Shown here: positions 31,852 to 40,642 of the stretch, piece after piece
Position numbering within the stretch: the first letter of the stretch is position 1
Layout of the letters: each line of letters opens with the position of its first letter
NCBI GenBank assembly: GCA_003116975.1
Contig: BGKB01000029.1
Span: 372,001 to 436,000, forward strand
Direction of reading: 5' to 3'
Origin: Aurantiochytrium sp. KH105
Lineage: Eukaryota > Sar > Bigyra > Thraustochytrida > Thraustochytriidae
Length of the DNA: 64,000 nucleotides
Made by a program: the position numbers and the translations under genes
Notes under the pieces: generated by a model
Databases searched by the model: none
What the model was told of the DNA's origin: nothing
The model's input: only the letters and a program-made list of their open reading frames with translations

Positions 31852-32416
31852 AGATAAGTAGTTTTGCCTACCTACCCTCGAGACGATGCACCATCTCATT
31901 TGCGTCCTGTTCGCTCCTATAAAAAAAAATTACTTAACTTGATTTTGCATGCTTGCTTGTGCACTCATATCGTCACAATGCTTGCCCTTGTCATTGGCGC
32001 GGTGCTCGACATCGCTCTTCTCTTCCGTGTCACACGCCAGTGATCAGAAGTTTTGCCTAACCACCCTCAAGATGACGAAATGCACCATCCCATTTGCGCC
32101 TTTGCTCGCTTCTTTGAAAATAACTCATTGTGATCTGACTCACTCCCTTCCCTCCTTCACTCCAAGGCCAACAAGTAAGCTTTGCATTACTGGTGCATTC
32201 GCCCCGCTACAATTCTGCGGACAACGACTCCCTTTTTTATATTCTCTTGCAAACCCCCTCGACCTAACATAAAAGGAGTACATCTCAAATTGATTCATTG
32301 GAACCATGTGATTATGATATGACTTGACTTGACATGACGTGACTTGACTTTCAGATTTTCCGAAAAGTCGAATTGAGCAAAAGAGTCCTGATGGGCGAGC
32401 TCATTCATCTGCTTTT
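31852..32416. other. Convergent 3' region after FBPase
   Basis: It contains the FBPase 3' UTR and a partial second copy of the FBPase tail (separate entry). The remainder, up to the cytochrome b561 stop, shows TGACTTGAC-type short repeats near 32310-32350 and nothing else. Confidence 0.6.
31984..32112 (+). repeat. Tandem partial duplication of the FBPase tail and 3' UTR
   Basis: This segment repeats 31795-31920 at an offset of 189 bases. It includes the codons of the hydrophobic tail, the stop and the start of the 3' UTR. The copy still reads in frame from an ATG at 31978 to a TGA at 32041-32043 as MLALVIGAVLDIALLFRVTRQ, one codon longer than the original. No splice acceptor AG lies directly before it. 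Confidence 0.85.
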
Positions 32417-33187
32417 CTAGAACCAGATCCGAGCGAGAATGTTCTGGCCCTTGAGAGCATGCCAGGCGACAGCACCCACGTGAATCGGAATCACGTACTG
32501 GATAATCTGGCCCATTTGCTTGTGCGCCTTGAATGCCGTCGAGGCCACATCCTTGTTCGGTTCATCAGCGACAGCCAGCGTCGAACCAAAAAAGGGAATG
32601 CCCTTACCGCCAAAGTATCCCATTGCCATGCCCGAACCAGGCAGGGCAATCATCATGGCGTAAAAGTAAAAGTGCGAGAGCTTAGCAAGGCCGTGCTCGA
32701 TAGCGCCGCCAGGAGGAGGGGGAGGCTGCTTCTGAAAGAGTCGCAGTGCCACGCGGGGCACCACCAGCGCCGCCACCAGGACCGCCGTTGACTTGTGGAT
32801 CATCATCAGCTCGCCCTTGGAGTACCCATACTTTTTGGGATTCTCCTTGGGCGTCCACTGCGCCAGCTTGACTGTTCCGATGCACGTCAGAAAACCCGCC
32901 GCGATCAGCCAGTGCAGCAGCACCATCGGCGACGAGTACTTTGTCCGCGGCACCTCCACGCCGGCCACCGTCGCCGTCGAGAGAAGCCTCGCCACTAGGC
33001 TGCGCGTCACCGGCGCGGGGCCCGCACACGGCTTGGCCGGCGTCCGCGTCAGCAGCGGCGCGCTCGCAGCCCGAACCTCGGTCATCGCGCCGGCACGCGA
33101 GCACGCCAGCCGCGCCGCGCCCGCGCCGTCCACGACGCGCAGCAGCGGCACAGGCCGCGAGGCCCGGAGCACAGTGGCCGCGAGCAT
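32417..33187 (-). CDS. Cytochrome b561, bacterial/Ni-hydrogenase type, probably mitochondrial
   Basis: This 256-residue protein is a four-helix di-heme membrane protein of the prokaryotic b561 family. Helices lie at about 86-108, 130-151, 169-191 and 226-246. Candidate heme ligands are the His of LLHWL, of MIHKS, of LSHFY and the two of IPIHVGAVAWHAL. Members in bacteria include CybB, a superoxide:ubiquinone oxidoreductase. The first 75 residues are Arg/Ala/Ser-rich without acids at the very start (MLAATVLRASRPVPLLRVV), a good mitochondrial presequence. The ATG at 33187 is used because the frame upstream begins at a non-ATG codon. Its electron partners are unknown. Confidence 0.88.
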   Translation of the reverse strand: MLAATVLRASRPVPLLRVVDGAGAARLACSRAGAMTEVRAASAPLLTRTPAKPCAGPAPVTRSLVARLLSTATVAGVEVPRTKYSSPMVLLHWLIAAGFLTCIGTVKLAQWTPKENPKKYGYSKGELMMIHKSTAVLVAALVVPRVALRLFQKQPPPPPGGAIEHGLAKLSHFYFYAMMIALPGSGMAMGYFGGKGIPFFGSTLAVADEPNKDVASTAFKAHKQMGQIIQYVIPIHVGAVAWHALKGQNILARIWF

Positions 33188-34066
33188 GCTCGATCTGGTC
33201 CTCGTCCTCGTCCTCGTCCTCCTCGTCGGCGACGAGGCTCTGCTTCTCTCTCCTCGCACCGCAAGCGCTGCGCGCGCAAGACCACGACGCTCTCTACACG
33301 AACTCGCTCGCCCGCAAGCGTCGACGCGGAGCCCGATCGGTGTTTGCTTGCAGTGCGCTCCGTTCGTTGGCCCAAAAGATACTACGTTTCCCGAGCGCGC
33401 TCTTCGTCACGTGCTGCTCTTCATGGAGCCCGGTTTGCACGTTGGTTCGACGCCTCGGCCTTCGCCGATCCCTCGCCGCGCGTCGGCGACGCAGACGCCG
33501 ACGCCGACGCCGACGCGCAGAGACGCCGGGGGAGGGAGGGAGGGATCTCGGTCCCGCCATGGCCGGCGTCGGGCGCGCCGTGCATGATGCCCTCCATGGC
33601 GTCCCGGAGACTCGACGCCAAGCGCCGAGGCCCAGGAAAGCAAAGCACACCGCGGCGCTCCTCTCCCCGGCCGGACGCGCCGTCCCCCGCGCGGAGGAGC
33701 GAGGCCGGGCGGGAGGCCGGATCGTCGCGCCGCGACGGCGATGCGAGCGGCGCGAGGTCCGCAGAAAACGAAGAGGAGAACCGAGGAGAAGAGAGATTTC
33801 TTTCGATATGGCCGTTGGGGAGCTTGCCTTGCGAGACGGAGCCACTTGACCTTGCAACTTGCGCTTGCACTTACTTGCTTGGAGTCTTGGCGAGCGATGC
33901 GCTGAGGTCCGCGTCCGTCGCCGCACAGCGCGAAGCTGGTTGGCTTGTTGCTCGGTCGCTCGAGCACGAGAAAGACATTTGGGGGTCATAGACCCGAGGA
34001 CGAGCTTGCGCGAAGCTTGGAGTAGACTGGAAGGGGCGCTAAGGTGAGGGCGAGAAGGGGGGCAAG
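33188..34066. other. Divergent promoter region, b561 and RCC1/BTB genes
   Basis: No gene is seen. The part near 33205-33235 is a CTCGTC hexanucleotide run just upstream of the b561 start. (GACGCC)n occurs near 33490-33520. The rest is GC-rich and lies between two divergently transcribed genes, so it must contain both promoters. Confidence 0.6.
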
Positions 34067-37000
34067 ATGCCGGCCGCCTCGAGCAAGAGCATCGTCGTCT
34101 TCGGATTCAATGGCAAGGGAAGCCTCAGCACCTTTGTCGACGACCAGGGCATGGTCATCAATTCGCTCGAACCGCGACTCCTCCCACTCGACCAGGAAAT
34201 TAAGGCCGTCGGATGCGGCAAGGCACATACTCTCTGGGTCACGCGCGATGACGAAATCTATGTCGCAGGGGACAACGCACACGGCCAGCTAGGAAGACTA
34301 CCGACTCCACGAGACATGCAAGAAGGTCTCGCATCAGGTCCTACTGCCCCCGAGGAACTTAGTCATGCGCTCCTTGACGAGCTGTCAATCCATCACGTTG
34401 CATGCGGAGACGAGCACTCTGTTCTTGCGAGCGACGACAAAGTAGTAGTTATTGGGGGTATCTCTGCGGAGGCCTCTCCTGCGCCATCTTCTCCAGGGCG
34501 TAAACTAACAGCACCAGCCCCGCTTCGGCTTGTCTCGATGCCACGAGCAGTTGTCGGTCTTGCGTGTGGAGGTGCTCATACCCTTGCCAGGCTTTCGGAT
34601 GGGTCCGTCATGGCTTGGGGCAATAACAGCTTTGGCCAACTTGGTCTCGGTGACTTTGTTGACCGCGCAGAACCCACCATTCTACCCATGCCAGCAGTGG
34701 CGCTCTCCGCGGGCCTCTCCGCAGCAGCGCACATTGCTTGCGGTGGTTCCCACTCTGCTGTGCTTCTCGACACCAAGAGTGCAACAGTCCACGATGACGT
34801 CCAGCTGCGCTCCGCTGGCGCGATTTGGCCTAACCTGCTCATGTGCGGAGACAACGCAGACGGCCAACTCGGACGCCCTTCTGGCAGGAATCAATTTCTT
34901 GATCCTGTTCTTGGCTTCGATGCAGATCTTCCTCTGACCATTCACTCCGTTTCGTGCGGCGAAAATCATACCTTTGTGCAAACTCTATGCGGCGTCCCAA
35001 GAGGACAACCGCCGCCGCGCACGAAAAGTGTAGAGACTGCGCATGAGAGCATCGAAAAGGAAAGTCCCAACAAGAAAAAGAAAAAGAAAAAGAAGCAAGG
35101 TGACATCAAGAAAGAGCCTGCTGTTGCTTCAGACAAACGTAAAAATAGTGGGTCGTCCGGATTTGCACTGAAAAAACGCGTCTATGTCTTTGGAAGCAAT
35201 CATTATGGAGAGCTCGGGCTCAGTGAATCTGGACCATTGCGCGTTCACCGTCCACAGCATCTCGCGCTTCTCGATAGCGCAGATGTGCACATCACCTTGG
35301 GTGCAGGGACTTCGTTCGTGTGGGTTCTTGCTTCCAAGAACAAGGCAGCGTCAGCAGCATCGTCATCGTCGTCAGGAGAACCAGGGTTCATGAAGCCAGG
35401 ATTCTGGGCCTGCGGACGCAACGATTCGGGCGAGCTTGGCTTGCCCGCGGATGCAGAACGTCCCCACGTTCACAACTTCACCGAAATCTCGCGTCTTGGC
35501 GTCTCTGACTTTGGCCAGACGTTTGCGTCGAGGTTTACAATTATTCTCTCCGGAACGGAGGACCCCGAACCCAAGGTTGCCTTTCGTAAAGACGTTTTCC
35601 ACGAGCTTGATCGACGTCTGACGGCCGCCCAGGCCTCGAACAGCGTCAGCCAAGACGAAGATGACGGCGAGGAGGAAGAGGACGATGGCAGTGATCACAG
35701 TAACGAAAACGAAGAGGCCAAGGAAGGGAAACATTCGCCTCATCCCCGTCACGCATCACCAAAGCCAAGTAAAGAAAAGTCCTCTGCACCGGCCTTGCTC
35801 GAACTACCGGCCACGACGCCGCAAAATTCGCAGGCGCAGGCATCTCTCCACCGCCAGGCGTCTCCAGCTCGTCGCTTTCAATCACCAGCCGGCTCGCCTG
35901 CGGCAGCGCTACAAGCATACCATCTTGAGCAACATGCAGTTCTCGCTCTCGAAATGGAGCGCCTCTTTACGAATCAACTCATGTGCGACGCCGCCGTCAG
36001 GGCTGGAAAGCCCAGCACTCTCATTGATGGCGTCGTGCCTTCCGAGTTGCATTCACGTCCGCATCCCCGTGCGTCTCTCAGCACCTCGGCGTCGAGCGAG
36101 GTCTTGGGTCAGACCTCCATCGCGCGTTCTCCGCATGGAAAGGATTCAGCTCTTGTGACCTCATCAAACAATTATCACTTTGATGCGCGTCTTTACCCTG
36201 TGCACAGTGCTATCCTCGAGTGCCGCTGTCCGCGCATTGCACAGCTTATTCACCACGAGAACTCGCGACTTCATATTGCCTCCGAAGGCGACCACCATCA
36301 CAGGATCGAATTTAGAGCTGGATCAGGCTGGAATTGGCGCACACGCATGGTTCGCGTCGAGCTTGAGAACATCTCCGAGGCAGCCATGCCCACATTTTTG
36401 CAGTTCCTATACTCTGACCGCGAGGCCCTTATTGAGCGTTTTGACGCCGACAATTTGGGCATTCTTCTTGACCTCGCTTATGCGGCGCACTCATATGGGC
36501 TTGATCGTCTTCTGGGTCTTTGCCAGCTGCGCATTGCGCAGATTCTCACAACGGCAACGGCTGTCCCCGTTCTCGGGCAGGCCTCGAATCTCGGTCTCTT
36601 GGCCATCAAACGCATCTGTCTCGAGTTCATTCGCGACAACTACGAAATGACCGTATCGAGAAGGAACCGCGTCGCTGTTGAGGCGCTCAATTCCAATCCT
36701 GCGCTTCTCGCCGAAGTTGTCGGCCTCACGAGCGCTGATTTTGCGACCTCGCTCATTGACGCGCTCCCAGAACCGACCATCCCGTATGCGTCCGTGCTTG
36801 TGCACGACCTGGGTCGGCTCAAGGAGATGGCTAGTTTTGCTGATGTTGAGATTCTACCTACGGCTGGAATGGCGCCGGGATTTCCGTCTCAGCACCATGA
36901 CCAGACGCGAAGCTCCAGCGCTGCAAGCCACGCACCAATCAGCTGTCACGCAATCATCCTTGCGGCTCGCTGCCCCGCTCTCTTTGACGCCATTCGTGCG

Positions 37001-37816
37001 CATCTCTTTGGTGATATTTCGCGCAAGCACGACGTCAGTCGCGACCCAATGAAAAGTCCCTTTCCGCTCACCGAGGAGCACTTCTTCGGGTCAAGAGCAG
37101 CCACCGTGGGGCCTGCGCAGAATTCACATCCTCGAGAGCTTCCGGGCGCGACTCAAGAGGGCCCCATGGACCTAAAGAGGGCACTTCATCGAGGTCTTGG
37201 CATGCTTCGTGGTCTCATGGGTCAGGCTGTCTCGAGTGTAGCTCCTGCCCCTCATGTTGCAGATCCTGCTATTGCAGCAGCAGCTGCTGCCGCCGCTGCT
37301 CAACGCGCTCAGCAACTTTTGCAAAAAGACAAGCAAATCGCAGCCTTTGTGCAAGAGATGGGATCTGCGCATGACGCACTGCCACGGCCAAGGGTTGCCA
37401 GTCTTTCAGGAGAAACTCGAAGAATGCAAATTAGCGAGGTCACGGAAGCCTCGCCCAAGGCGATTCGCATGTTTCTGGACTATTTGTATGCCGCCTCGAC
37501 AAAGAGCGTGACACCCGAGATCGCCATTGACATTCTCATGATGTGCCATGTCTACAAGCTCCAAGACTCGGCCCTCTATCGTGCAGCCGCTGAGATTCTT
37601 TTGCATAATCTCGAGCCCTCGAATGTACTTGACGTTCTCTGCGTATCCACACTCATTCACGACGTTGCCCTGAGGGACCTAGCTCTGGTTTTTGCTGTTC
37701 AACACGCTGAAGACTGTCTCTTGCACAATGAAGACAAGCTTCGCGACGCCATTGCAGACTTTCCAGATCTCGGCGTGGCCCTTATTCATGCTCTCGCGGA
37801 ATCTTCGCGACATTAG
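34067..37816 (+). CDS. RCC1-repeat protein with two BTB/POZ regions
   Basis: This is a 1249-residue single-exon protein. The N-terminal ~500 residues contain at least six RCC1-type repeats, recognised by pairs such as GCGKAHTLWV with GDNAHGQLG, ACGGAHTLARL with WGNNSFGQLGLG, and FGSNHYGELGLS. A lysine-rich insert sits near 335-345 and an acidic linker near 530-560. A first BTB fold spans about 700-790 (FDARLYPVHSAIL to MPTFLQFLYSD) with a helical extension after it. A second spans about 923-1145 (CHAIILAARCPALFDAI to FLDYLYA), interrupted by a low-complexity insert including a poly-Ala run near 1068. Proteins of this layout act as exchange-factor-like scaffolds and cullin-3 adaptors. The partner cannot be told. 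Confidence 0.92.
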   Translation: MPAASSKSIVVFGFNGKGSLSTFVDDQGMVINSLEPRLLPLDQEIKAVGCGKAHTLWVTRDDEIYVAGDNAHGQLGRLPTPRDMQEGLASGPTAPEELSHALLDELSIHHVACGDEHSVLASDDKVVVIGGISAEASPAPSSPGRKLTAPAPLRLVSMPRAVVGLACGGAHTLARLSDGSVMAWGNNSFGQLGLGDFVDRAEPTILPMPAVALSAGLSAAAHIACGGSHSAVLLDTKSATVHDDVQLRSAGAIWPNLLMCGDNADGQLGRPSGRNQFLDPVLGFDADLPLTIHSVSCGENHTFVQTLCGVPRGQPPPRTKSVETAHESIEKESPNKKKKKKKKQGDIKKEPAVASDKRKNSGSSGFALKKRVYVFGSNHYGELGLSESGPLRVHRPQHLALLDSADVHITLGAGTSFVWVLASKNKAASAASSSSSGEPGFMKPGFWACGRNDSGELGLPADAERPHVHNFTEISRLGVSDFGQTFASRFTIILSGTEDPEPKVAFRKDVFHELDRRLTAAQASNSVSQDEDDGEEEEDDGSDHSNENEEAKEGKHSPHPRHASPKPSKEKSSAPALLELPATTPQNSQAQASLHRQASPARRFQSPAGSPAAALQAYHLEQHAVLALEMERLFTNQLMCDAAVRAGKPSTLIDGVVPSELHSRPHPRASLSTSASSEVLGQTSIARSPHGKDSALVTSSNNYHFDARLYPVHSAILECRCPRIAQLIHHENSRLHIASEGDHHHRIEFRAGSGWNWRTRMVRVELENISEAAMPTFLQFLYSDREALIERFDADNLGILLDLAYAAHSYGLDRLLGLCQLRIAQILTTATAVPVLGQASNLGLLAIKRICLEFIRDNYEMTVSRRNRVAVEALNSNPALLAEVVGLTSADFATSLIDALPEPTIPYASVLVHDLGRLKEMASFADVEILPTAGMAPGFPSQHHDQTRSSSAASHAPISCHAIILAARCPALFDAIRAHLFGDISRKHDVSRDPMKSPFPLTEEHFFGSRAATVGPAQNSHPRELPGATQEGPMDLKRALHRGLGMLRGLMGQAVSSVAPAPHVADPAIAAAAAAAAAQRAQQLLQKDKQIAAFVQEMGSAHDALPRPRVASLSGETRRMQISEVTEASPKAIRMFLDYLYAASTKSVTPEIAIDILMMCHVYKLQDSALYRAAAEILLHNLEPSNVLDVLCVSTLIHDVALRDLALVFAVQHAEDCLLHNEDKLRDAIADFPDLGVALIHALAESSRH

Positions 37817-38180
37817 AAACAGGAAAAAAAAAAGAAAAGAAAAAAAGGCCAAAACTTCGAACTTTGCTTCAAGATGCGTTTTGATCATTCCCTCAATTGA
37901 ACAAGCGCGCACGATGATCTTTCCTGCGGCCTCTTGCTGGACCGCACGTAGGCCCTAATCAAACAGAGAAATGAAGAAAGAAAAATGACGAAAGAATTCC
38001 GTTCCCGCTGCTGTGCACACTGTTTCCGTTAGAGGCCGTTGGGACCGAGCGTCCGTGACGGCGGGTTTCCCGTGAGCCCGATTGTTCCGCGCAGCTGGCG
38101 GCAGCAAGGCAAGCCGCCAACCAAAGGAGTGCCTAAAAGCGCGAGCGCGACGGGGTGTAGCGGCACGCCAGAGCCCAACG
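37817..38180. other. Short intergenic region
   Basis: It holds the 3' flank of the RCC1/BTB gene (an A-rich run follows the stop) and the promoter of the TPR gene. No other feature is seen. Confidence 0.6.
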
Positions 38181-40355
38181 ATGTCTTCTAGCCAAAGCAC
38201 CGCCGCAGACCCCGCTGCGGCCCTCTTCGCCCGGCGTCGACTCGCAGAAAACTGTTCGCCATCGCGTGGGCAATGGGCGTGGCCTCTTGTGAGCATCATG
38301 ACCATTGCAACAGTGCATTGGCCATGGATTTCGCTTAGGCTGACCGAAGAGGCTGGCAAGAGCAACGAATTCGAGTTCTGGTCAAGTCGGCTGGCCGTTT
38401 TCACATTTCACGCAGCCATCTGCCATTTCCTAATTTCTCGTGCGACCGTGGCGTGGCCAGTGCACGGTATAGCTACCCTGATGCTCTCAGCAAATCGCCA
38501 CACCGTCATGTACGTGCGCCGAGCTTCGATGATGCAAGCATTAACTGTTTCACTTTTGATATATGGAGCAATCTTGCTCGTGGACCGCATTTTACAGCGG
38601 CATGCAATCAACCGCTGCGTGACTAAGCTTCTTTCGCCTCTTTGTAGCATAGCGGCGTGGTCGTTAGGGAAATCAGGTACTTTTTGTATCCCTGCGACCA
38701 GCGTTGTTGCTTTACTCGCTGTTTCCGCGGCAATCTCTACAGCTCTTTCGCCATCAGACGCCTTTGATGCGTTCACCGCTTCTGACGCATCAGATACTTT
38801 GCGTACATGGGGCTTACCGTATGCTGCCGCTTGTTGGGGCGCTGCCGCGATGGCGGGTATATGGGACACTTTGTATTGGGGCTTTCACGAACCAGCAAAC
38901 GTTTTGCTCCAAGTAGAGCAAGAGCTCACAATGACCGGGAAGCTCAACTCAATAGATCGCGCGTACGAAGCCACAACACGCATTCGAGGTGTATATCATG
39001 ACAATACTGGTGGCTCTCGCATTTGTGTGGCTCTTTTGGTTATTGGTTCCGCATTGTTTTCGCACGAAGTATGGTGTGCACGAGATTTTGCAAGAACTGC
39101 AGATCCGCTTTTGGCGTGGAGATCGTCCATGAAGGCTGTGGAAGATAAACTTTCACAAAATCGGACGTTTTCAGCGTATGACATACTTGATTCTTTCCCT
39201 CAAGATGCGGGAAAGGACGCGTTGTCGGCGTTACGATTCTGTGGAGCCAAATTCGCAGCACTTGCAATGGATGAGTCGAATCTTGTGCACACTGATGTCA
39301 GCGATACCTTACTTGCATGCGGTGCGTGCATTCAGGATCCACAACGATGGAATGAAACGTGTGCTGCAACAACTCAATCGTCGCTGTACGAGCAGAACCG
39401 CTCATCCACATCAATCGAAGACATGAACGTCTTTCGCTATGAGTCGGATGCCCAAGATGCAATACACGCCGTCTGTCGCATTTGTTCAAATGCAACGCGC
39501 CTTCGTTCGACGCTTGCGGCTGATCCACGCGCGTGGGTTGCAGCGGTAAAACGCGCCATTTTGGCCCGGGATGTAACGCTGGCTCGATCTTGCTGCAACC
39601 TTGGAAACGAGGAGATCTTGCCTGAAGACTGGCTCTCGCAGGCTATTTCGCTCGGCAAGGCTGGGCTTTTCGAAAATGCTATCGCTCTCATTGAGCAGGG
39701 CCTCGAGAAGGATCCGTCATCAACAGAAGCCTGGTTGCACCTGGGCCAACTTCGCGTCGCCGTTGGTCGTCTCGCGAGTGCCGAGCTCGCCTATCGAAGA
39801 GGTCTCCGTCTTGACAGCAAAGACCCGGAATTGCTCAAGCAATCTGCGCTCGTGGCGAGCGAACGAGGTCGTCTCGAGGACGCACGCGAAAGCTATGGAA
39901 AGGCGTTTGAAGTTTACGTGGACCAGGGTATGTTCCGAGAGGCCGCCTCAGTCCATGCAGATCTCTGCTATGCCATGCTTTTCAACGATGCGCTCGAGGA
40001 TGCTGCAAGTTGCTCCATACCGCATGACGCAGCACTCGAACAAAGCCCAGCAAGCATATTTAATCATCGAGGAATTGCAAAGGCAAGACTTGGCGATAGT
40101 GCGAGCGCTGCGGAGTCATTCCAAGAAGCCAAAGAGCGAAGCTGGACTTTGTTGATTGCTTCATCTGCGGCGTATTCGGTAACTTCACACGCCGACGCGT
40201 TTAATAATCTCGGAACGCTGGCCTGGACGGAGCAGCGTACGCTTGAAGCTCGCGGTTACTTTGAAAAGGCCCTTCAAGTTCAAGGTGACCACCCGCATGC
40301 ACTAAAGAATTTACGCAATCTCGAGGAGGCGCTTCTGCCTCGGCCCATCATCTAA
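38181..40355 (+). CDS. Multi-pass membrane protein with C-terminal TPR repeats
   Basis: The protein has 724 residues from the ATG at 38181; the open frame extends further up only from a non-ATG codon. The N-terminal half carries about five hydrophobic segments (for example LTVSLLIYGAILLVDRIL and CIPATSVVALLAVSAAIS). The C-terminal ~245 residues hold TPR motifs, clearest at AWLHLGQLRVAVGRLASAEL and AFNNLGTLAWTEQRTLEARG. The arrangement recalls TMTC-type O-mannosyltransferases, but it has fewer helices and no catalytic motif I can identify, so I do not assign that function. It runs in the same direction as the RCC1/BTB gene. Confidence 0.8.
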   Translation: MSSSQSTAADPAAALFARRRLAENCSPSRGQWAWPLVSIMTIATVHWPWISLRLTEEAGKSNEFEFWSSRLAVFTFHAAICHFLISRATVAWPVHGIATLMLSANRHTVMYVRRASMMQALTVSLLIYGAILLVDRILQRHAINRCVTKLLSPLCSIAAWSLGKSGTFCIPATSVVALLAVSAAISTALSPSDAFDAFTASDASDTLRTWGLPYAAACWGAAAMAGIWDTLYWGFHEPANVLLQVEQELTMTGKLNSIDRAYEATTRIRGVYHDNTGGSRICVALLVIGSALFSHEVWCARDFARTADPLLAWRSSMKAVEDKLSQNRTFSAYDILDSFPQDAGKDALSALRFCGAKFAALAMDESNLVHTDVSDTLLACGACIQDPQRWNETCAATTQSSLYEQNRSSTSIEDMNVFRYESDAQDAIHAVCRICSNATRLRSTLAADPRAWVAAVKRAILARDVTLARSCCNLGNEEILPEDWLSQAISLGKAGLFENAIALIEQGLEKDPSSTEAWLHLGQLRVAVGRLASAELAYRRGLRLDSKDPELLKQSALVASERGRLEDARESYGKAFEVYVDQGMFREAASVHADLCYAMLFNDALEDAASCSIPHDAALEQSPASIFNHRGIAKARLGDSASAAESFQEAKERSWTLLIASSAAYSVTSHADAFNNLGTLAWTEQRTLEARGYFEKALQVQGDHPHALKNLRNLEEALLPRPII

Positions 40356-40642
40356 ACGCGTCAAATCCAGATCATGCATCCAAGCATGGTGGAGAGCTAG
40401 GATCTGCCGTCAAGGACTTTTAAATACAAGGAGAAACAATCCCGCGGCTGTCATTATGTGAAGCAGTAACCACGAACCTTGCTCGACACATATTGAGCAT
40501 AAGAGTCAAGACCAAAAGTGCATGAAGACTACAAGTAGGCCTATGCCCAGCGATGTAACAAGCAAGACCCAAATGCCATTTGCGAAGACTAATCATCATA
40601 AACGAGTAAAGTTGCAATTGTATAGTCGAGAGATACTTTGAG

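Noticed and set aside
38082-38180. Longer N-terminus for the TPR protein
   Set aside because: The extension starts at a TTG codon. The ATG at 38181 is the first proper start. The same reasoning moved the starts of homoserine dehydrogenase, b561, IFT46, acyl-CoA dehydrogenase and the NBR1-like gene.
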